Shown piece by piece: positions 1 to 5,982 of a stretch of 18,559 nucleotides of DNA. Source of the DNA: Magnetospirillum sp. (GTDB lineage: Bacteria > Pseudomonadota > Alphaproteobacteria > Rhodospirillales > Magnetospirillaceae); the NCBI GenBank assembly GCA_016183945.1, contig JACPDP010000055.1, positions 393-18,951 on the forward strand. The letters are read 5' to 3'. Under the pieces are notes generated by a model. That model was not told where the DNA came from and did not search any database. It was given only the letters and a program-made list of their open reading frames with translations. A program made the translations under genes and the position numbers. Numbering within the stretch: position 1 is the first letter of the stretch; each line of letters opens with the position of its first letter.

Positions 1-190
1 TGTTGAGGCCGATGGCGTCGTTTCAACCCACGCCCCCGTGCGAGGGAGCGACGGGATAGAGGCGGCCCACCGCTCCCGCGTTGCCCAGGTTTCAACCCAC
101 GCCCCCGTGCGAGGGAGCGACCGGCGCGGCGGCGAGCGCCTGGTTGGCCTGCTGCACGTTTCAACCCACGCCCCCGTGCGAGGGAGCGAC
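1..190 (-). CRISPR. Type I-C CRISPR array, leader-proximal end
   Basis: Three identical 33-bp repeats lie at 20-52, 89-121 and 158-190, separated by two 36-bp spacers (53-88 and 122-157). A third spacer is cut by the window edge (1-19). Read on the minus strand, each repeat starts GTCGCTCCC and ends GGTTGAAAC, the usual type I-C form. Its stem CGCTCCC/GGGGGCG (one T-G pair) closes a 6-nt loop and leaves an 11-nt 3' tail, TGGGTTGAAAC, which matches the 5' handle known for Cas5c-cut crRNAs. The orientation agrees with the minus-strand cas genes, so the repeat at 158-190 is leader-proximal and the array continues left of the window. No repeat degeneracy is visible. Confidence 0.97.
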
Positions 191-380
191 CCTCATCTTC
201 TAACATCCCTGCAGGGTTCGCGATATCCGGCTTGATCCGCGAATTTGTCCGCCCGCTCTACCGTCGTGGCACGGACTACCCGTCACGCTCGCTCTCGGGA
301 AACAATTTCCCCTCTCGCATCAACAGGTTGGCCTAAGGCGCGAGTCTCCCCGACATTCGGTGGGTGTTGGGGGTTCGCGG
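191..380 (-). promoter_or_regulatory. CRISPR leader
   Basis: This 190-bp gene-free stretch lies between the cas2 stop and the first repeat, where the leader with the array promoter and adaptation signals is expected. Visible structure includes a perfect 10-bp palindrome CCCTGCAGGG at 207-216, seventeen bases from the first repeat, and a dyad GGGAAA-CAA-TTTCCC at 297-311. Neither is a recognised leader motif. No convincing -35/-10 pair was found. The leader role is inferred from position and array orientation. Confidence 0.7.
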
Positions 381-671
381 TCAGAAGATCAGCGGGCCAT
401 CAAGGTCGAGGGGCTGGCGGGTGCCGATGTGTTCGATGCGGCGCTGGCCGTCGGCGCCCAGGTTGTAGAAGCGGAGTGAATCCGCCGTGTGGCTCATGGT
501 GGCCAACAGGCGGGCCCTGAGTTCGACCCAGCGAGCGGGGGTGACGTCGCACTCGAAGACCGAGAACTGCACGCGTTGGCCGTAGTCCTGGCAGATCTTC
601 GAGATGCGCCGCAGGCGGCGGCGGCCGGCGGCGTCCTGGGTGTTCACGTCGTAGCTGACCACCACCAGCAT
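381..671 (-). CDS. cas2: CRISPR-associated endonuclease Cas2
   Basis: A 96-residue protein of normal Cas2 size. It opens MLVVVSYDV, the first beta strand of the ferredoxin-like fold, with the conserved Asp at residue 8. Known role: Cas2 dimers bridge two Cas1 dimers in the spacer-integration complex. The frame stays open upstream to 752, but those extra residues overlap the cas1 end and do not look like Cas2, so the ATG at 671 is chosen. It lies 7 bp after the cas1 stop and is the last cas gene before the leader. Confidence 0.95.
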   Translation of the reverse strand: MLVVVSYDVNTQDAAGRRRLRRISKICQDYGQRVQFSVFECDVTPARWVELRARLLATMSHTADSLRFYNLGADGQRRIEHIGTRQPLDLDGPLIF

Positions 672-678
672 GGCGGCC

Positions 679-1710
679 TCATGACCACAGCAGGCCGGGA
701 TAGCCGTCGAGATCGCCGCGGATGTGACGGGCCAGCAACAGCGCCTGCACATGCGGCAGCAGCCCGACCTCGATGGACTCGCCGAGGAACGGGTGGGTTA
801 TCTTGTCCCGCTTGCGCCGCTGCCAGGCGGTCAGAACTTCCTTGCGGGTGTCCTCGTCCATCACCACGCCGCCGCCGTCGCGGGTGCGGAAGCCGCCCTC
901 GGCCACCTGGCGGCGGTTCACCAGCGACAGCACCAGGCGGTCGGCCAGCACCGGCCGAAGCTCCTCCATCAGGTCGAAGGCCAGCGCGGTGCGGCCGGGC
1001 CGCTCACGGTGCAGGAAGCCGACATAGGGATCGAGCCCCACCCCCTCCAGCGCCGCCCGCACGTCGTGGGCCAGCAGGGTGTAGACGAAGGACAGCAGGC
1101 AGTTGACCGGGTCCAGCGGCGGCCGGCGGTTGCGCCCGGCGAAGCGGAAGGCCGGATCGTCCACCAGAATCAAACTGGGGAAGGCGGTCCAGTAAGTGTG
1201 GCCGGCGTCGCCCTCGACGCCGCGCAGGCCGTCCAGTCCCTGCTCGCGGTCCAATCGGGTCAGCGCCGTGGTGTGGGCCTCGGCGGCGGCGGTGAGACGC
1301 TGGCGGGTCTCGTCGGAGGCCGCTTCGCGCGCTCCCCGGCGCAGCACGCCGCGGGCGTTGCCCAGCTTGGCCTTCAGCACGAACCGCGCCATGCTGGCCG
1401 AGCGGGAAAGGTCATCGGCCCAGCGGTACTGTTGGCGCCGCAACAGCACATTGCCGCGAATCTGGCCGTGCATGGCGGCGAGGTAGCGCCCGTTTTCGGT
1501 CAGCCAGGTGACGGCGACGCCGTTCTCGGCGCAGTGGGCCATCGCCTGCGGGCTCAGGGACACCCGGCCGATGCAGACGATGCCCTCCAACCCCTGAACC
1601 GGGATGCGGCGCGGCGGCTGGCCCTCGACCTTCAGCGCGACGCATTCGCCCTCCTTGTGCAGCCAGCTGTCGGGGGTGTGGACGTAGAGGACGTTCAGCA
1701 GTTCCTTCAT
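679..1710 (-). CDS. cas1: CRISPR-associated integrase Cas1 (type I-C)
   Basis: A 343-residue protein, the usual length for subtype I-C Cas1. The metal-binding catalytic triad is visible: Glu166 in GVEGDAGHTYW, His234 in GFLHRERPGR and Asp246 in LAFDLMEELRP. The N-terminal beta-rich domain (about 1-85) precedes the alpha-helical catalytic domain. Known role: Cas1 with Cas2 inserts new spacers at the leader-repeat junction. The ATG overlaps the cas4 stop in an ATGA (1707-1710), implying translational coupling. No key residue is missing, so adaptation should be competent. Confidence 0.97.
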   Translation of the reverse strand: MKELLNVLYVHTPDSWLHKEGECVALKVEGQPPRRIPVQGLEGIVCIGRVSLSPQAMAHCAENGVAVTWLTENGRYLAAMHGQIRGNVLLRRQQYRWADDLSRSASMARFVLKAKLGNARGVLRRGAREAASDETRQRLTAAAEAHTTALTRLDREQGLDGLRGVEGDAGHTYWTAFPSLILVDDPAFRFAGRNRRPPLDPVNCLLSFVYTLLAHDVRAALEGVGLDPYVGFLHRERPGRTALAFDLMEELRPVLADRLVLSLVNRRQVAEGGFRTRDGGGVVMDEDTRKEVLTAWQRRKRDKITHPFLGESIEVGLLPHVQALLLARHIRGDLDGYPGLLWS

Positions 1711-2339
1711 GGCTTCGCCAGTTCACGCTGGAAATAGTCGGCGACGCGGCGCCCCGGCGCGGCGGCGGTGGGGAGGCAGAGGTTGGCCAGCGAACAGCCG
1801 CCGCACGCCGGCACCGCCACCGGCGGCGGAGTGCGGCCCGAGGCGATCAGCGCCCGCACCGCCGCCGCCGCGTCCTCGGTGCGCCGCCGCAGGGGCTGGT
1901 CGAGGGCGATCACGTCGCGGCGGCGGGTGGCGTGGTAGAACAGGGCGCCGGCCGGCACCGCCACCCCCAGCATTTCCTCCAGGCACAGGGCCTGGGCGCA
2001 CAACTGGACGCGGTCGCGGTCGTCGTCCTTGGGGCGCCCGCGCTTGTGCTCGACGGGAACCGGCGTCTCCGAGCCATCGGGGTGGCGGTGGAACTCCACC
2101 AGATCGGCCTTGCCCGACAGGCCGAGGCGGGTCGAGCGCAGCGGCAGGCCCCAGGCGCTGCGCACCGTCCCGCGCGTCTCTGAGCCGCCGGAATCGACGC
2201 GGGCGTGCAACACCTTGCCCTCGGCGGTGGCGGCATTCTCCGACCACTGCTGCTCCAGGTGGATCAGCGCGCACTGGCGGGGACAGACCAGCCAGTGCTG
2301 CAACGCCGAGAGTGGAATGAGATCCTCGTCTTCGTTCAT
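1707..2339 (-). CDS. cas4: CRISPR-associated Fe-S exonuclease Cas4
   Basis: A 210-residue RecB-like nuclease. Visible family marks are Cys19 and Cys23 near the N-terminus (VCPRQC), GKAD at 76-79, the EHKRG motif at about 97-101, QLCAQALCLEE at 112-122, and a C-terminal cluster Cys179-x2-Cys182-x5-Cys188 that with an N-terminal Cys would hold a [4Fe-4S] cluster. In type I-C, Cas4 works with Cas1-Cas2 to trim prespacers and enforce PAM choice. The start is supported by GAGGGG six bases before the ATG. The same frame stays open far upstream to 4571, but that part is antisense-like shadow over cas7 and cas8c. It overlaps cas1 by 4 bp. Confidence 0.95.
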   Translation of the reverse strand: MNEDEDLIPLSALQHWLVCPRQCALIHLEQQWSENAATAEGKVLHARVDSGGSETRGTVRSAWGLPLRSTRLGLSGKADLVEFHRHPDGSETPVPVEHKRGRPKDDDRDRVQLCAQALCLEEMLGVAVPAGALFYHATRRRDVIALDQPLRRRTEDAAAAVRALIASGRTPPPVAVPACGGCSLANLCLPTAAAPGRRVADYFQRELAKP

Positions 2340-2383
2340 GAGATGCCCCTCGCCGGGCGGACGCCTGCGCGCGGCCGGATGCT

Positions 2384-3265
2384 TCAGAGCAGCACCTCCG
2401 CGGTGACGCCGGGCGGCACGCCGGCCTCGTCGAAGGCGATGGTGTAGTCGGTGAAGCACCGTGCCGGAGCCTTGGCGTCGGGATCGGCGCGCGCCGTGGT
2501 GACCAGATCGAGCAGCTTGTGGGCCGGCGCGTTGCCGATGTCGCTGTCGTGGCGGAAGGCGATCAGCCGCCGCGCCGTCATCTCGCCGCGCGCCGCCGAA
2601 TGGTCGTGGTCGAGCATGTTGATCAGCGACTGCCACAGCAGGGTGAGATCGGCCTCGGTGAAGCCGGTGCGGCGGGCGAAATGGGGCGAGATGAAGCCGT
2701 GACAGCGGTACAGCGCGTAGGGCACGATCATCTTTTCGCCCATGGTGCGGTTGTCGCCGTGCTGCTTGTCGGCCTCGGCCTCGGTGGCCACCGCCATGCG
2801 GGTGACGGCGACCGCCAGCGGCTGGATCGGCTCGATGCTTTGGGCAAAGGCGATCTGCACCGGGCCGCGCACCTGGCCGCAGTTGGTTCCCGTGGTCATG
2901 ACGGCGCCGAAGGCGCGGATGTCGAAGAAGGTGTCGCACATCCACCTGGTGACGGCGCGGGCCTCGTCCTCCTTCTTGGGCAGCTTGCCGGCGTCCGCCT
3001 TCAGCCCCAGCGCCGCATAGGCCTTGGCGTGCTGCTGATTGAGAATGGCCTTCTCGCGGACATAGATGTCGTGGCCGGCGACGCCTTCCCGGGTCAGTGC
3101 CACGAAGTTGCGAATCTTGCGCTTGAGGCAGACATCGGTGACCAGGCCGCGCTGGGTGCCGGGGTCGGTGCGCGGCATGTTGCCCATGTCGGGGTCGCCG
3201 TTGGGATTGCCGTTGGTGACGTCGAAGAAGTAGACGAATTCGATGCGGTTGTTCAGCACGGTCAT
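2384..3265 (-). CDS. cas7: Cascade backbone protein Cas7c (Csd2)
   Basis: A 293-residue Csd2-family protein. It carries the typical N-terminal block FFDVTNGNPNGDPDMGN followed by RTDPGTQRGLVTD, and conserved inner blocks including TTGTNCGQVRGPVQIAF and GEKMIVPYALYRCHGF. Known role: several copies polymerise along the crRNA as the I-C Cascade backbone. The ATG follows a GGGGGA ribosome-binding site and lies 18 bp after the cas8c stop. A 44-bp gap separates it from cas4. Nothing looks damaged. Confidence 0.96.
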   Translation of the reverse strand: MTVLNNRIEFVYFFDVTNGNPNGDPDMGNMPRTDPGTQRGLVTDVCLKRKIRNFVALTREGVAGHDIYVREKAILNQQHAKAYAALGLKADAGKLPKKEDEARAVTRWMCDTFFDIRAFGAVMTTGTNCGQVRGPVQIAFAQSIEPIQPLAVAVTRMAVATEAEADKQHGDNRTMGEKMIVPYALYRCHGFISPHFARRTGFTEADLTLLWQSLINMLDHDHSAARGEMTARRLIAFRHDSDIGNAPAHKLLDLVTTARADPDAKAPARCFTDYTIAFDEAGVPPGVTAEVLL

Positions 3266-3283
3266 GGATCGGTTCCCCCTGGA

Positions 3284-3670
3284 TCAGACGGTATCGGTGG
3301 CAGCGGGTTCGCTGCGCTTGGTGAAGAAGTCCTGGCGCTGCTGGTAGTAGCCGAGGAAGAACAGGGCCTGGTCCTCGGGGTCCAATACCGGCGGGATGTC
3401 GTGCAACTCGCCCATCACCCGGCCGATCACCCGGTCGGCGATCACCACGCCGCCGGGGTTCTCGCGCCGGCCCTTGCGGCGGTGGGCCTCCGACAGCGGC
3501 AGCAGGTGGTTGAAGGCGCTGCGCGGCGTCGAGCCGGCGGCGCCGAGATGGCTGTCGCGGATGGTGCGGTTGAGGTCGCTTCCCTGCGCCGCGGTCTGCA
3601 ACCGCTCCAGCGCGGCGAACAGGCGGCCGAGCAGGTAGCCGGTCTCGGGGCGGGTGTCGTCGAGGGCCAT
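3284..3670 (-). CDS. cas11c: Cascade small subunit Cas11c from an internal cas8c start
   Basis: In type I-C systems the small subunit is known to be made by internal translation near the 3' end of cas8c. Here an in-frame ATG at 3670 (Cas8c residue 469, reading MALDDTRPETGYLL) is preceded by AGGAAGGA with a 7-base gap, a better Shine-Dalgarno than most annotated starts in this operon. The product would be 128 residues and mainly helical, close to the roughly 120-130 residues reported for Cas11c. It shares the cas8c stop. The internal site is read directly from sequence; the role rests on family knowledge. Automated annotation usually misses it. Confidence 0.82.
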   Translation of the reverse strand: MALDDTRPETGYLLGRLFAALERLQTAAQGSDLNRTIRDSHLGAAGSTPRSAFNHLLPLSEAHRRKGRRENPGGVVIADRVIGRVMGELHDIPPVLDPEDQALFFLGYYQQRQDFFTKRSEPAATDTV

Positions 3671-5074
3671 GGGTAGATCCTTCCTCTCGGGGCATTCGGT
3701 GCGCCACGCCCGCTGCACCACCGCCTTCAGCAGGGCGACGCGGGGATGGCTGAGCTGTCCGTCGGCGCGGAAGCGGTTCAGCAGCACCGGCAGCAGGGCC
3801 GCCGGGTAGGGGCCGCCGGTGATGGCGGCGCGCAGCAGGTCGCCGTGCAGCTTGAAGCGCCTGTCGTTGTCGGCGCGGCCGCGCGTCTTGCCATTTTTGT
3901 CCTTGGGGCGGGTGGCATCCACCAGGGTCCACAGGGCAGGGTAGGGTGAGCGCTTGGGGCCGTCGGTGACCAGTGCCAGATCCTGCTGGTGGCGGCGGAC
4001 ATTGGCGATCAGGTCTGCCAGGGTGGCGACCCGCCACAGCCGCACCGACAGCCGGGCGGCGTTGGGCGACAGGCCGAGGACGTAGAAGGTGACGCCGGCA
4101 TCGTCCTCGAAGCCCTCCGGCATCTGGCCGAGCCGGATACGGTCCAGCGCGCCGCGCACCTGGGCGGCGCGGGCGACATCCTCGGGCGAGGCGTCGTCGG
4201 CGGGCGACAGCCCCACCGGGTCGAACAGCTTCATCAGCAGGGTCTCGGCGGTGGGGCAGGGGCGCTCGGCCCACATCACCACCGTCATGTCGCCGATGGT
4301 GCGGCTGCGGTCGGTTTCGCGGCGCAGCAGGTGGTTCAGCGCGGCGCCGTAGCCGAAGGCGGCGGCCTCGCTGACCGGCACGCCGAACTCCGCCCCGCCG
4401 CCATAGCAGACCGCGGCGTCGAAATTGAACGACACCAGGGACGCGCCGGAGGATTGACCGCCGGCCCCCTTGATGGAGGGATGCAGGCGGGCGAGCGGCA
4501 CCTCGTTCTCGCCGGTGACCAGGCATTGCCCCAGCACGGTCGATCGGGACGCCGCTACATGGCGCCGCCACGCCTCCTGGATCGCCGGCCGTTCGTGGAC
4601 CAGACCGCCGTCCACAATGAACACCAGCCAGCCCGACAGCAGCTCCTCGACCTCGCTGAGGTCGGCCGCCCGGCCGTCCCAGCGTTCGAAATGGCGCAGC
4701 ACCGCACGGGCGGCGGCATCGTCGAGCCCGTCGAGGATCGTCCGATGCAGCTTGGCCGCGGCCTCGAACTGCTGCCGCACGCGGTCGCCCTTGCCCTTGA
4801 GGTCGCGGCCGAGCAGATAGCCGCCGTTATCGCACAGGAAGGCGGCCTCGACTCCCGAGGTGCGTCCCGGCGGCTGCGGCACCACCATCGACCGCGGCCG
4901 CTCCTTGCCCTTGTCGTCCTTGACCAGCAGCGGCACGATCCCGAGGAGGCGGCCGTCGCCATCCAGTTGCACCGCCCCGGTCACCCGCTGCACCCCGAAG
5001 CCGAAGGGCGGCGGGGCGTCGTCGCCGCTGCCGCCGACGCGGCGGTAATAGTCGTTCAGTGCGGTGAGGATCAT
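3284..5074 (-). CDS. cas8c: Cascade large subunit Cas8c (Csd1)
   Basis: A 596-residue Csd1-family protein starting MILTALNDYYRR, a typical family N-terminus. The ATG overlaps the cas5c stop in an ATGA (5071-5074), which fixes the start; the longer open frame up to 5710 is shadow over cas5c. Known role: large subunit of the I-C Cascade, recognising the PAM and helping recruit Cas3. Recognisable blocks include LHPSIKGAGGQSSGASLVSFN (about 206-226) and NHLLRRETDRSRTIGDMTVVMW (about 252-273). The C-terminal 128 residues also form a separate cas11c product, listed on its own. The length is normal for the family. Confidence 0.95.
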   Translation of the reverse strand: MILTALNDYYRRVGGSGDDAPPPFGFGVQRVTGAVQLDGDGRLLGIVPLLVKDDKGKERPRSMVVPQPPGRTSGVEAAFLCDNGGYLLGRDLKGKGDRVRQQFEAAAKLHRTILDGLDDAAARAVLRHFERWDGRAADLSEVEELLSGWLVFIVDGGLVHERPAIQEAWRRHVAASRSTVLGQCLVTGENEVPLARLHPSIKGAGGQSSGASLVSFNFDAAVCYGGGAEFGVPVSEAAAFGYGAALNHLLRRETDRSRTIGDMTVVMWAERPCPTAETLLMKLFDPVGLSPADDASPEDVARAAQVRGALDRIRLGQMPEGFEDDAGVTFYVLGLSPNAARLSVRLWRVATLADLIANVRRHQQDLALVTDGPKRSPYPALWTLVDATRPKDKNGKTRGRADNDRRFKLHGDLLRAAITGGPYPAALLPVLLNRFRADGQLSHPRVALLKAVVQRAWRTECPERKDLPMALDDTRPETGYLLGRLFAALERLQTAAQGSDLNRTIRDSHLGAAGSTPRSAFNHLLPLSEAHRRKGRRENPGGVVIADRVIGRVMGELHDIPPVLDPEDQALFFLGYYQQRQDFFTKRSEPAATDTV

Positions 5075-5736
5075 GACGCCCTCGCCGGCCGGAAGTAGGG
5101 CACCGTCAACACTCCGTCGGTCAGCGCCGCGTTGAAGAAGCGCGGCGCCATGCTGTCGGAAAAGTCGATGTCGTGCAGCATCCACCCCAGCGGGCGCGAC
5201 CCGGCCAGAGTGGGCTCGACGCGGCAGAGGTCGTCGGCCTCGGGCGGGCCGAAGAAACAGGTGAACTCGCGGGTGCCCAGGCTGGGTTGCCAGGCACACT
5301 GCCCCTTCTCGATGCGGCGGCGCGCCATGTCGGCGTGCTTGCCGGGATTGTCGTCGCGCCCGGCCCGCGCCGTCATCTCGAAATGGGCGTCGATGACATA
5401 GGCCACGTCGCGCAGCACCAGGGCGGCGCGCTGCTGGCGGTCGTCGTCGGCGATGATGTAGGGCGGCGGCCGTTCGCCGCGCGCCGCCTGGCGGGCATTG
5501 CCGTAGGACGCCTTGCTCGCCACCTCGTTGCGGCGGATGGTGTCGAAGCGGATCGGCCGCAGCACCCGGATACGGTCGATCACCCAGCGGATGGCCGGCT
5601 TCCAGTGCAGACTCTCGACGATGCCGCGCGCCGCCGAGGGCGTCATCACCTCGTAGCTCGCCCGCTCGGTGGAGAACTCCGGCCGCGAGAACAGGGCGTA
5701 GTCGCCCCACACCTTCACCTGGATGCCAGTGGCCAC
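5071..5736 (-). CDS. cas5: Cas5c (Cas5d), crRNA-processing endoribonuclease
   Basis: A 221-residue Cas5d-type protein with the N-terminal block VKVWGDYALFSRPEFSTE and a glycine-containing loop near the middle. In type I-C, Cas5 replaces Cas6, cuts the repeat stem base and stays on the 5' handle. Lys133-His134 (PGKHADM) align with the Lys-His catalytic pair of the Bacillus halodurans enzyme, as recalled. The position of its catalytic Tyr appears to be His44 (SLHWKP). The start is GTG at 5736, supported by GGGGAGG seven bases upstream. It overlaps cas8c by 4 bp. Unlike the rest of the operon, it lies 246 bp from cas3. Confidence 0.95.
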   Translation of the reverse strand: MATGIQVKVWGDYALFSRPEFSTERASYEVMTPSAARGIVESLHWKPAIRWVIDRIRVLRPIRFDTIRRNEVASKASYGNARQAARGERPPPYIIADDDRQQRAALVLRDVAYVIDAHFEMTARAGRDDNPGKHADMARRRIEKGQCAWQPSLGTREFTCFFGPPEADDLCRVEPTLAGSRPLGWMLHDIDFSDSMAPRFFNAALTDGVLTVPYFRPARAS

Positions 5737-5982
5737 GGGTCAGCCTCCCCTATTCATCGCGGATTAGCGGGGACGGTGGGGCAGGACGGCGCCGGACCTC
5801 CCCTGCCGAAGGCGGGGGAGGGAAGGTGGGGGCCCGAGCCGAAGGCGAGCGGTGTTCCCGCCGGCACCACTCCCGCCTCGCTCTCGCTCGTTGGGCCCCC
5901 ACCCCAACCCTCCCCCGCCTTCGGCAGGGGCGGGAGCTTGATTCCCGATGAATCCACGTCTTTACTCCCCTCATGTCCGGCT
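5737..5982. other. cas3-cas5c intergenic spacer
   Basis: This 246-bp gap within an otherwise compact cas operon is almost filled by a long palindromic repeat element (5786-5937). The remaining 45 bp next to cas3 and 49 bp next to cas5c hold the cas5c ribosome-binding site (GGGGAGG) and no convincing gene. Short open frames run across it but encode proline- and glycine-rich peptides typical of such repeats. Confidence 0.7.
5786..5937 (+). repeat. Long imperfect palindromic repeat element, copy 1
   Basis: The arms at 5797-5835 and 5893-5930 are near-perfect reverse complements: both read CCCCTGCCGAAGGCGGGGGA and then GGTGGGGGCCC with a small internal difference. Each arm can fold again on itself (GCC-GAA-GGC core). 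The roughly 57-bp centre contains CCGGCACCACTCCCGCC. A second copy lies at 9744-9895 in the opposite orientation, and similarity includes an outer ACGGCGCCGG flank. No transposase is visible, so it fits a MITE- or REP-like dispersed element. Transcribed from the cas operon, it would form a very strong RNA hairpin between cas3 and cas5c. Confidence 0.85.

Noticed and set aside
724..1737. A 337-codon plus-strand frame over cas1 and into cas4
   Set aside because: It is antisense to intact cas1 with the catalytic triad and has no recognisable domain.
2340..2365. A shared GCCCCTCGCCGGGCGG stretch before cas4 and at the nnrS 3' end (13151-13166), as a possible dispersed repeat
   Set aside because: Only about 16 bp match in very GC-rich DNA and the flanks do not align, so chance or a partial ribosome-binding context is enough to explain it.
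2340..4571. A fusion of cas4 to a very long N-terminal extension (954 codons in one frame)
   Set aside because: Only the last 210 codons resemble a protein; a good ribosome-binding site and ATG at 2339 mark the true cas4 start, and the rest overlaps cas7 and cas8c out of frame.
2519..5098. Long plus-strand frames (2519-3676 and 3989-5098) opposite cas7 and cas8c
   Set aside because: They are antisense shadows with biased composition, and the minus strand carries clear Cas7c and Cas8c sequences.
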